Assembly: GCA_023301025.1 (NCBI GenBank)
Contig: JALZUR010000006.1
Location: forward strand, 1 to 58,650
Source of the DNA: Bdellovibrionales bacterium
GTDB taxonomy: Bacteria; Bdellovibrionota; Bdellovibrionia; Bdellovibrionales; UBA1609
Direction: 5' to 3'
DNA length: 58,650 nucleotides
Position numbers and translations under genes: made by a program. Of the stretch, positions 37,302 through 45,247 are shown one piece after another. The notes beneath the pieces are model-generated. The model ran no database searches, was not told where the DNA came from, and worked only from the letters and a program-made list of their open reading frames with translations. Numbering within the stretch: the first letter of the stretch is position 1; the number at the start of each line of letters is the position of its first letter.

Positions 37302-38724
37302 AGCACAAGAACCCTCAAGTCTTAAGGTTTTAATTGTTGATGATGAAGATGAGCTTAGAAGTGCTGTAAGATCTTTAATTACCGACAGTTTTTTACAACC
37401 TGTTTTTATAAAAGAAGCACCTGACGCCGACACAGCCTTAAGGTTTGTTAATCAAGATGACTATGACTTTATTTTTATGGATGTCAGAATGCCAGGCATG
37501 AGCGGTTTAGAAGCTTTAGCAAAAATCAAAGCTCTAGATCCTAGAATAATGGTTGTTATTTTAACTGCACATTCAAATCTACAAGACGCTGTTCTTGCCA
37601 TTAAGAGCGGAGCTTACGATTATTTAACTAAACCTGTCGATTCTACTTCAATTTTAAGAATACTTAACGAAGGTATTACAGCAAAGCGAATGGTTTCAGA
37701 CCTAGCTGTTTCGGCCCCAATTTTTGATGATGATATAGAATCAGAAGTTGTAGGTACTTCTAAAAAAATGAAGGATATTTTTGATTTAGTATTTAGACTT
37801 AGTAAAGTAGACACAACTGTTTTAGTAAGAGGTGAACTAGGCACAGGAAAAGAGCTAGTAGCAAAGGCTATACATCATAATTCATCTAAAAAATCTGGAA
37901 AATTTTTACGCTTTGACTGTTCTGCTTATAATGATAACGAACTTTTATCTGAGCTTTTTGGTCATGAGAAAGATGCTATTGAAGGTGCAGAAAAAAGAAA
38001 AATTGGTGCACTTCAATCTGCTAACAATGGAACGCTATTCTTAGATAATATTGGACAACTCAAACCTGAATTTCAGGTGAAACTCTTAAGTGTTTTACAT
38101 GATAAAACTTTTACTCCACTTGGGAGCAGCAGAGAGTTTAAAACTAATGCAAGGATCATAGCCTCTACTAACTTAAACCTAGAGAAAATGGTTGAAGACG
38201 GTCAATTTAGAGAAGATTTGCTTTACAGACTAAATGTAATGCCAATTTTTCTCCCACCTTTAAGAGATCGCCTAGAAGATGTAGAAGAGCTTTGTCTTCT
38301 TTTTATTAAGAACTACAACAAGGTACACAATAGAAACATTAATAATGTTTCTAAGTCAGCATTAGAGCTTTTAAAACGATGCCCATGGAACGGTAACATC
38401 AGAGAACTTGAAAATGTAATTGAGCAAGCTTTTGTTTTAGAGAAAACGGATCAAATCGCACCTGAAAGTTTACCAGAATACATAAAAAATATTCCGCAAA
38501 AGCCAGATCATCTGAAAAACACCCAAAAAGGACAGATTGAGGGTCCTATGGATTTTGATAAATTTAAAGAAGAGTCAGAAAAGCAGTTTATTATTCAAGC
38601 GCTAAAAAATAACAATGGCAGAATAAACAAGACTGTTGCAGCTGCCAATATTCCTAAAAACACTCTCTTAAGAAAAATTAAAAAATATGAAATCAATGTA
38701 AAAGACTATCAAAAGCAGATTTGA
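37294..38724 (+). CDS. NtrC-architecture response regulator with degenerate AAA+ domain
   Basis: 476 residues from an ATG with AAAGGAG just before it; the frame is open upstream but overlaps the kinase gene. The receiver has D63 in FMDVRMPG and TKPV. Walker A, GELGTGKE (180-187), is normal. The sigma-54 contact loop GAFTGA is replaced by DAIEGA (227-232), and the Walker B pair reads FLDNIG, with N252 in place of the catalytic glutamate. The C-terminus has a Fis-type helix-turn-helix (INKTVAAANIPKNTLLRKI). The protein probably binds DNA and phosphate signals but cannot activate sigma-54 in the usual way. It is coupled to the CHASE2 kinase gene. Confidence 0.85.
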   Translation: MSKAQEPSSLKVLIVDDEDELRSAVRSLITDSFLQPVFIKEAPDADTALRFVNQDDYDFIFMDVRMPGMSGLEALAKIKALDPRIMVVILTAHSNLQDAVLAIKSGAYDYLTKPVDSTSILRILNEGITAKRMVSDLAVSAPIFDDDIESEVVGTSKKMKDIFDLVFRLSKVDTTVLVRGELGTGKELVAKAIHHNSSKKSGKFLRFDCSAYNDNELLSELFGHEKDAIEGAEKRKIGALQSANNGTLFLDNIGQLKPEFQVKLLSVLHDKTFTPLGSSREFKTNARIIASTNLNLEKMVEDGQFREDLLYRLNVMPIFLPPLRDRLEDVEELCLLFIKNYNKVHNRNINNVSKSALELLKRCPWNGNIRELENVIEQAFVLEKTDQIAPESLPEYIKNIPQKPDHLKNTQKGQIEGPMDFDKFKEESEKQFIIQALKNNNGRINKTVAAANIPKNTLLRKIKKYEINVKDYQKQI

Positions 38725-38780
38725 GGTCTTTTTAAGGTCCATTCTTATTACATTGTTTACAATATATTTATTTTAGTTTT

Positions 38781-39842
38781 TTAAAAATTGTATTGAATAT
38801 CAATTTTACTTCCAACTGGTGGCAACGGATCAAAACTTAAAATTTGGTCCTGTACGATAACCTCTGTGGCAAACTCGTCGCCATCTTCAGTTCTTACACT
38901 AACAGTTAAAGAATCTATATCTAGAGATTCTGGTAGCTTGTGAACAAAAGGCAAAAACGCACTATTTACAAAACTTCCAATCTTTTCAACATCTTGGCCA
39001 AAATCTTCATTGCAAATGTTTACTTTAAATCCACCAGTTAAGTCAGCCAACTCACCAACTCTGATACCATAAGAAACAGCACCAGGTCCTGTTGTTGGGT
39101 GTAGCTCTTGCTCATCAAAACAAGCTTGATCACCTTCAAGAATTGCTATTGAAAAAGCTAAAGTCTCTTTTTTTCCTTCAAAGATCTCATCAATCTTTTC
39201 AACTAAACCCGAAGCCTCAAAGAACTCACCATCTATATTAGGACTTTCATCTTCATCAGTAATAATCATTATTACTAAACTTGCAGAGTCTCTAAAAAAA
39301 CCTGCATTAATATCATCTTTTTTTTTCATTGCTTGTTTAACTGCATGTAGAGGTCGTTCTCTATAAGACGCACAAGTGTCAGGATTATCTAACTCACAAG
39401 CAAGTGTTTCATCACGCAGTATAAGCTTTGCAAAAAGCTCATCAGGATTAGAGTCTTCACTAGAAATAAACTTTTTTCCAGTTTTCTCAATCACTGCTAA
39501 ATTACCATGATAACCGGGCGTATCTTCAAAACCAATACTATCAACATCAGTAGTTATAAGGCCAATTCTATAATTTGAATCTTTGATATTAGAAATAAAA
39601 TTTGTAAACTCACGCGATAACTTTTCTTGATCTCCTGCCATACTACCAGAATTATCAACAACAAATAGTATATCAACTTTTTTACTAACAGAGTTTTGTA
39701 TAAAACTCTCATCAAAGTTCAAAACACTATTAGTTAAACTACCTGAATCATTTAGTGAAGTTGTAAACTCAAAGTCATTTGTATTACAGGCAACAAGTTG
39801 TAAAGCTAAAAATAATACTGCAATTGCTCTTAAATTTTTCAT
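38781..39842 (-). CDS. Von Willebrand factor A-domain lipoprotein
   Basis: About 353 residues from the ATG with AGGA before it; a longer start lacks a ribosome site. The lipobox LVAC gives C19. A VWA domain (about 55-260) has an intact MIDAS motif, DNSGSM (in ILFVVDNSGSMAGD), and further conserved positions LITTDVDS and MIITDEDES. Cysteine pairs (ACELDNPDTC, AFDEQELH near another Cys, ICNEDFG) may form disulfides. It is a surface or periplasmic ligand-binding protein with metal-dependent adhesion; the partner is unknown. It lies convergent to the regulator gene, 56 bases away. Confidence 0.85.
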   Translation of the reverse strand: MKNLRAIAVLFLALQLVACNTNDFEFTTSLNDSGSLTNSVLNFDESFIQNSVSKKVDILFVVDNSGSMAGDQEKLSREFTNFISNIKDSNYRIGLITTDVDSIGFEDTPGYHGNLAVIEKTGKKFISSEDSNPDELFAKLILRDETLACELDNPDTCASYRERPLHAVKQAMKKKDDINAGFFRDSASLVIMIITDEDESPNIDGEFFEASGLVEKIDEIFEGKKETLAFSIAILEGDQACFDEQELHPTTGPGAVSYGIRVGELADLTGGFKVNICNEDFGQDVEKIGSFVNSAFLPFVHKLPESLDIDSLTVSVRTEDGDEFATEVIVQDQILSFDPLPPVGSKIDIQYNF

Positions 39843-40023
39843 ATTCCTAAGATCGGGTGTGCACCTATACAAAAACATAGGTGAGACACTTTTAAGAAAA
39901 TGAAATACTAACGTAATTTAATAAATTGAAAAAATTGATTATAAAACATACAGCCAGAGTCTAGATGAGCCAACATACTGTTGCTAAGGGCTTACAGTCT
40001 ATAAGTACCGTCTAAAGTTATAC

Positions 40024-41115
40024 TTAAGGTGTCTCAAGACTATGTATTTTGGCAGAAACTTTACCTATCTTGATCTTTGAGTCTATTCTAAGGATTCTTT
40101 TATATTTATCGTTTGAAAGCCAAATAGTTATATCGCCAACTTTTTTAAACTTACCTTTAGTCTTAAAGCTTGGTTTCAAAACTAAAGCATCAAGCTTTCC
40201 AATTTTAGTTTTAATAATTTCATTTTTCAAAACTTTAGTTTTAGTTTTTATGACTCTTTTATTATCCATCATATTAAACTCAAAAACATCACCAACTTTT
40301 AAATCTAGCGTTCTAACATAAAATATAGCTGAGACTAGATCTTGCGCTGTTGTTGGAAGTTTCCAAGCTCGCTTTCGTCTATAGTTTCCTTTTTTCTTAT
40401 ACCAACCCTCTTCAAAGTAATCAGCTTTGCTGTTTTTCCAATCGTAGTATGTTCTTGATTCATATTTTTGTTTACTTTGATCAACTTTAAAAGCAAGAGA
40501 GTATGGCCTTTTATTTTTTAGACTCCACAAACTGTCGATTTTATCTCTAACTTTGTAGACTAAAGAAAAAACACGAGAAGTATCTCCTTTTGCATAGAAA
40601 TAAAATACATCTTCTCCATTAAATAACATTTCACTATCAACTCCAATCTCAACTTTTCCAGCTTCTACACCAAAATAAGAAAGGCTAAGTGTTAACTTTT
40701 CACCTATTGGAAATCTAATGTACTGGTTTCTCTTTGCCAAAAGAGTTGAGTCACTAACCTCATAAGCTTTGCTGTCTTCATTAGAACTTTCATGCAGTAG
40801 ACCTGGCTCTTTATCACTATCTACAGTTTTTAATTTAGATTTTCTATCGTAAGTGCGAATAGTCTGTGGCTTTTCATTTTTTATAGAAATTTTATTTTTT
40901 TGTCTTAAAAAAATAGAATCAGCTATAAATGAGCGCTTATTTTTAAAGTCTTTAATTTTTTTTCTTATGTGCTTGTGACTCTTTTGTTTGTGAGAGGTAC
41001 TTGTTTGTGATTTTTTAGATTTAGACGTACATGAAGAAAATGTAAGGCTTAATAAAATAAACAAACAAAGATACAAAACAAAATGCCATGTTTGCTTAAA
41101 ATTAAAACGCTTCAC
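40024..41115 (-). CDS. DUF3108-domain lipoprotein
   Basis: 363 residues from a GTG behind GGGGGAAGA. The signal peptide ends LTFSSC (C29), followed by a strongly basic, probably disordered stretch (30-90). From about 125 to the end is a DUF3108 domain: FPIGEKLTLSLSYFGVEAG, then YKVRDKIDSL, then PTTAQDLVSAIFYVRTL, and GDITIWLSND. DUF3108 proteins are periplasmic beta-sandwich proteins, often near lipopolysaccharide or envelope genes; their reaction is unknown. It follows lpxK by 44 bases and is probably the last gene of the envelope run. Confidence 0.82.
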   Translation of the reverse strand: MKRFNFKQTWHFVLYLCLFILLSLTFSSCTSKSKKSQTSTSHKQKSHKHIRKKIKDFKNKRSFIADSIFLRQKNKISIKNEKPQTIRTYDRKSKLKTVDSDKEPGLLHESSNEDSKAYEVSDSTLLAKRNQYIRFPIGEKLTLSLSYFGVEAGKVEIGVDSEMLFNGEDVFYFYAKGDTSRVFSLVYKVRDKIDSLWSLKNKRPYSLAFKVDQSKQKYESRTYYDWKNSKADYFEEGWYKKKGNYRRKRAWKLPTTAQDLVSAIFYVRTLDLKVGDVFEFNMMDNKRVIKTKTKVLKNEIIKTKIGKLDALVLKPSFKTKGKFKKVGDITIWLSNDKYKRILRIDSKIKIGKVSAKIHSLETP

Positions 41116-41159
41116 TCTTCCCCCATTTTTTTCTAATAATGTCCTAATTTTATGCTATT

Positions 41160-42158
41160 CTACTTTATAGAAGTGTCTTTTAAAATCTTATCTAAAATTC
41201 TATCAATCAATGCTTTAGATTCAAGATTAAAAGAACTCTTGATAACATACAAAAACTTAAGGTTAATTTTATTTTTTAACTTATAAAAGTCTTTTTCAGT
41301 GCATACATAGGTTTTTTTAGAGTCTAGATTGTATTTTTTAAAACTATCATGATCTTTAGCTTTTATTTTTTGCGTAATTACTAGATCTCTTATTTTTAAG
41401 AACTGTTTTGTTTTATTATATAGATCTGTGAAGTTTCCTACTCCAGAGATAAGAACAGCATTTGAATCTAGCTGAACCCCTTCACTATTTACGATTCTAT
41501 CAATTTCAAATTTTAAATTACAGCACTCTTTTTTATAAATAAATATTAATGCTTTGCTTAAGAGTGTATTAGCTTTTCTATTTAAAAATACAAAGTCATG
41601 CTTTTCAGATAAAAAAAAGTTTTCACGACTTAAACCAAGTGGAAATGAAAAGAAATCAAAAATAGATCTTGATCCATCCCAAATCAAAATTTTTAAATTC
41701 TTTTTTATTTTAAAATGTTGAGATCCATCATCAATTAAAAAAACCTTATCAGTTATATCTTCTGTCTGTGTTTCTGCAAATTTTAAGGTATCTATTTTTT
41801 TTGGACCTGAAAATACTAGGACACTTGGGAAAGCTTTTTTAAACATCAAAGCCTCATCTCCAACATCTAAAGGACTGTCATCGATAAAAACCTCTTTTGG
41901 CTGTTTTAAAAGGGCTTTATAGCTCTTACATAAAACTACAATATTTTTATTTTTTTGATGAAGTAGATCAATCAACCTTAGTATAAAAGGGCTTTTTCCA
42001 GTTCCACCAACCTGTAAATTTCCGACAGATACTATATAGTTTTTAGAAGTATATGCTTTTGTAGTTTTTCTTTTTATAAAAATAACAACTGAATATATTA
42101 AGGATAAAAGAAATAAAATGGGGAAGAGTACAATTCTAAATAGATTTAGATAGTTCAT
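41160..42158 (-). CDS. lpxK: Tetraacyldisaccharide 4-prime-kinase
   Basis: 332 residues. An N-terminal membrane-anchoring segment (about 8-27) is followed by the P-loop VGNLQVGGTGKSP, the typical LpxK form. Later come the VFLIDDGSQHFKIKK segment, which holds the DDGxQH motif, and a C-terminal half with YVCTEKDFYKL (the TEKDAVK-like motif). It phosphorylates lipid A disaccharide at the 4-prime position on the inner membrane. It overlaps lpxB by 23 bases and probably follows it in one transcript. It shows the low G+C and lysine richness of the region. Confidence 0.93.
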   Translation of the reverse strand: MNYLNLFRIVLFPILFLLSLIYSVVIFIKRKTTKAYTSKNYIVSVGNLQVGGTGKSPFILRLIDLLHQKNKNIVVLCKSYKALLKQPKEVFIDDSPLDVGDEALMFKKAFPSVLVFSGPKKIDTLKFAETQTEDITDKVFLIDDGSQHFKIKKNLKILIWDGSRSIFDFFSFPLGLSRENFFLSEKHDFVFLNRKANTLLSKALIFIYKKECCNLKFEIDRIVNSEGVQLDSNAVLISGVGNFTDLYNKTKQFLKIRDLVITQKIKAKDHDSFKKYNLDSKKTYVCTEKDFYKLKNKINLKFLYVIKSSFNLESKALIDRILDKILKDTSIK

Positions 42159-43305
42159 AATTTATTTCTTCATAAGGATTTTTCTTACCTAGTTCTTTTT
42201 TTAATAAAGACAAATCATTTTTCTGTATTTGATAAAAATCTGGTTTATCAATTAGATCTATCAAATATTTTGCAACATTTTTTGCTTTTAGATCCTCTTG
42301 CAAAAATTCTTTAGAGATTTCTTTACCAGATAAAATATTAACTAAACCAGCATACTTTACCCCTTTTACCAATTTTTTTGCTAAATACATAGTTATGGGA
42401 TTCATTTTATAACCTATTGCCATAGGCACCTCTAATAGTCCTAACTGTAAAGTAGCTGTGCCTGACGCCACAAGTGCGACATCAGCCAAACACATCACGT
42501 CCATAGGGTCATCAGCTTGAAGGCACGTGACATTTATATCTTTATTATAGGCCTTTATTTTATCACGTAGCTCTTTTACCTCATAAGAAGGAGGTACTAC
42601 TGTGAATATATTAAGATCTTTCTTCACTCTTAACACTTCGGCAGCTGTATCTAAAAACTCAGGTAATAGCTTTTCAATTTCAGCCTCTCTGCTACCGAAT
42701 AAAAGACATAAACTTTTAGATCCAGGCTTTAACTTAAACTTTTCTTTTTTTTCATCTATCAGAGTCTTATCAAAATGTTCGTCTTTTAACTCTTGATTTA
42801 ATGGATGCCCAACAAAAACGGCTGAGTACCCATGTTTTTTATAAAACTCTACTTCAAAAGGATGAATGACGAACATTTTATCCACCCATTTTTTAACTTT
42901 AGTAACTCTAGACTCTCTCCAAGCCCAAAATTTTGGAGAGATAAAATAATAAATTTTTTGAGATGGATTAAGTTGTTTAATCTTTTTTGCAAGTCTTAAA
43001 TTAAAACCACCAAAATCGATCAACAAGATAACATCAGGCTTATTTTGTAATATATAATCACTAGAAAGTTTAAAAGCATCTTTAATAGCGCTGTATTTTT
43101 TTAAAACCTCTACTCCACCCATAACAGAAAGTTTTTTCGCATCATAGATTAGATCAAAGTCATGTTTTTCTAAAGACTTAAAACCAACACCTGCATACTT
43201 AATGTTTTTATCTTTACCATCATGAATGAGTTTTAAAGCGTACTGGTTTGCAGATTCTTCACCAGCTACTATAAATACATTTTTTGAAAAGCCACTACTT
43301 TGCAT
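42136..43305 (-). CDS. lpxB: Lipid-A-disaccharide synthase
   Basis: 389 residues, the usual LpxB length. The opening FIVAGEESANQYA, the central LLIDFGGFNLRLAKK and FISPKFWAWRESR, and the sugar-nucleotide half (GSREAEIEKLLPEF, VASGTATLQLGLLEVPM) are all conserved family segments. It joins UDP-2,3-diacylglucosamine to lipid X to form the lipid A disaccharide. It starts on the base after the lpxA stop and overlaps lpxK, giving the compact lpxA-lpxB-lpxK order. Confidence 0.95.
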   Translation of the reverse strand: MQSSGFSKNVFIVAGEESANQYALKLIHDGKDKNIKYAGVGFKSLEKHDFDLIYDAKKLSVMGGVEVLKKYSAIKDAFKLSSDYILQNKPDVILLIDFGGFNLRLAKKIKQLNPSQKIYYFISPKFWAWRESRVTKVKKWVDKMFVIHPFEVEFYKKHGYSAVFVGHPLNQELKDEHFDKTLIDEKKEKFKLKPGSKSLCLLFGSREAEIEKLLPEFLDTAAEVLRVKKDLNIFTVVPPSYEVKELRDKIKAYNKDINVTCLQADDPMDVMCLADVALVASGTATLQLGLLEVPMAIGYKMNPITMYLAKKLVKGVKYAGLVNILSGKEISKEFLQEDLKAKNVAKYLIDLIDKPDFYQIQKNDLSLLKKELGKKNPYEEINYELSKSI

Positions 43306-44094
43306 TTATTTTGCTAAGCCCCTCTTTGAGCTTTTAACAAAATCAATAATTTTTTGAACATATTGTTTATTTTCTAAAGTCTCTACAAAAGACTCTAAGT
43401 CTTTTAAAACTTCTTCTAAAACTTTATCACTTTTTAGAATTGATCTGATCGTTTTATGAATAGATTTAATTTCATCTTGTGAAAACCCAGCTCTTTCAAG
43501 TCCAATTTTATTAGTTACTGAACTTACCGCGTAGTTACCTCTTGCAATGGTATAGGGTAGTATATCTTTATTAACTGAGCTTTCACCTGCAATGTATGAA
43601 TGCTCTCCTAAAGTAACAAATTGGTTGAAACTGCACACTCCGCCGACTTTTACATGATCTTCAACCGTAACATGACCTGCGAAATTTGTAGAATTTGCTA
43701 CAACAATGTGATCGCCTAAAATGCAGTCATGGGCAATATGACAGTACGCCATTACTAGATTATTACTGCCTATTATGGTTTTACCGCCAAAACCTTTTGT
43801 TCCTGTGTTTACAGTTACACATTCTCTAAAGATATTGCTGTCACCAATACGTAGTTCTGTTTTTTCACCCTTATACCTTAAATCTTGTGGCACTCCACCA
43901 ACAACAGCTCCTGGAAAAACAGTGTTGTTTTTTCCAAGCACTGTGACACATTCATTTGATCCTACAGTAGCGTGATTGTGAATATAAGAACCTTCACCAA
44001 TTTTAGTATCACCCAAAACGACAGCCCCAGGACCTATAAAAACATTTGCTTCTATTTGTGATCGTTCATCAATAAAAGCTGTAGGGTGTATCAA
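43306..44094 (-). CDS. lpxA: UDP-N-acetylglucosamine acyltransferase
   Basis: 262 residues. It contains hexapeptide repeats of a left-handed beta helix (IEANVFIGPGAVVLGDTKIG and onward) and the catalytic histidine in AYCHIAHDCILGD; SVNKDILPYTIARGNYA follows, as in other LpxA proteins. It starts lipid A synthesis by acylating UDP-GlcNAc. The stop of fabZ is three bases before the ATG. No lpxD gene accompanies it. Confidence 0.95.
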   Translation of the reverse strand: MIHPTAFIDERSQIEANVFIGPGAVVLGDTKIGEGSYIHNHATVGSNECVTVLGKNNTVFPGAVVGGVPQDLRYKGEKTELRIGDSNIFRECVTVNTGTKGFGGKTIIGSNNLVMAYCHIAHDCILGDHIVVANSTNFAGHVTVEDHVKVGGVCSFNQFVTLGEHSYIAGESSVNKDILPYTIARGNYAVSSVTNKIGLERAGFSQDEIKSIHKTIRSILKSDKVLEEVLKDLESFVETLENKQYVQKIIDFVKSSKRGLAK

Positions 44095-44097
44095 AAT

Positions 44098-44568
44098 TTA
44101 AACCTCAGCCTTAGGCCTAGGCTGTGCAACAGCTAAAACCTCAGCTTCAGCTACAATTTCACCATCTACTTTTGCAGAGCACTGAATGCATTTGATCTTG
44201 CCTCTGTCTTTTAAGATTTCACCCCTTAAAAGAAGCTGATCTCCTGGAACAACAGATTTTCTGAACTTAGCATGGTTTACAGATGCAATCATAAATTCTA
44301 GCTCTGGATCATCAGGCGAATGGTTTGCAAGAGCTCCCACTTGTGCCATGGCTTCTAAAATCAAAACCCCAGGCATAATAGGACGCTCAGGAAAATGACC
44401 ATTGAAAAACTCTTCGTTGACCGTAACATTTTTAATGGCCTCAACAATTTGTCCTTCTTTAGATTTTGAGCTCTTAGCAGGAGTGACCGAAATCACTCTA
44501 TCTACGAGTAAGAATGGGTATCTATGAGGAAGTACCTTTTTAATCTGTTCAATTGAAAAGCTTGTCAC
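44098..44568 (-). CDS. fabZ: 3-hydroxyacyl-ACP dehydratase
   Basis: 156 residues. The single hot-dog domain has the catalytic histidine in LPHRYPFLLVDRV and the second box GHFPERPIMPGVLILEAMAQ with the catalytic glutamate; the C-terminus has ENILxGKV-like positions. It dehydrates 3-hydroxyacyl-ACP in fatty acid elongation and competes with LpxA and LpxD for hydroxyacyl-ACP. It precedes lpxA by three bases, the normal order in lipid A clusters. Confidence 0.95.
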   Translation of the reverse strand: MTSFSIEQIKKVLPHRYPFLLVDRVISVTPAKSSKSKEGQIVEAIKNVTVNEEFFNGHFPERPIMPGVLILEAMAQVGALANHSPDDPELEFMIASVNHAKFRKSVVPGDQLLLRGEILKDRGKIKCIQCSAKVDGEIVAEAEVLAVAQPRPKAEV

Positions 44569-44636
44569 AACTGTTCTCCTTTAAGCACAACAAGTAAAAG
44601 CAAAATTTAAAATCAATTTAGGTAGTAAAATTAAAC

Positions 44637-45137
44637 TCACTTACCGTATTTTTTTACAACTTTAGCGGTTACATCAACAGAGTCCGATCCGAACAATACT
44701 GAACTTCTATTTTTTTCTAAAATAATATCAAAATCGTTTGCTCTAGCATAAACAGTTATAGACTCTCTAAGACCCTCAAGTACTGGCTCTAAAAGTTCTT
44801 TTTCTTTATTGGCAAGCTCTACTTGTGACTCTCTAAAATATTTGTCAGCTGCCATGGCTTTTTGTTGAAACTCTTGCTGAACCTGCATTTGCTTTTCTTT
44901 AGAGTAGACGGCAAACTTTTTTGAAATTTCTTTTTGCTCTTTTTCTAAAGACTTTTTCTTACCATTAAGTTCTTTTTGTTTTTTTTCTTGAATGCCTTTA
45001 AGTTTTTTGATCGATTTTTTACCTTTCTTGGTCATTTCAACAGCTTTTTGCATATCGATAAAACCAATTTTTCCCGCATACGCAGAATTAAGGCTTACAA
45101 AAAAAATCACTGCTACTATAAAAATACTTTTAAACAC
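44637..45137 (-). CDS. skp: Periplasmic chaperone of the OmpH/Skp family
   Basis: 166 residues with a signal peptide (MFKSIFIVAVIFFVSLNSAYA). The mature part starts KIGFIDMQKAVEMT, the standard OmpH opening. It then forms the two lysine/glutamate-rich helices of the tentacle (about 40-120) and ends in a beta-rich part. Skp trimers hold unfolded outer-membrane proteins on the way to the Bam complex. It follows bamA by 110 bases and precedes fabZ, as in many Gram-negatives. Confidence 0.88.
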   Translation of the reverse strand: MFKSIFIVAVIFFVSLNSAYAGKIGFIDMQKAVEMTKKGKKSIKKLKGIQEKKQKELNGKKKSLEKEQKEISKKFAVYSKEKQMQVQQEFQQKAMAADKYFRESQVELANKEKELLEPVLEGLRESITVYARANDFDIILEKNRSSVLFGSDSVDVTAKVVKKYGK

Positions 45138-45247
45138 GTTTGACTCCTATTATATTTTAACTTTTTTTAGTTTATTTATTTTTTATCTTATTTTCTAAAT
45201 TTATTTTATTTATTAATTATTTGTTTAATATTATTTATCAGTCTTCT

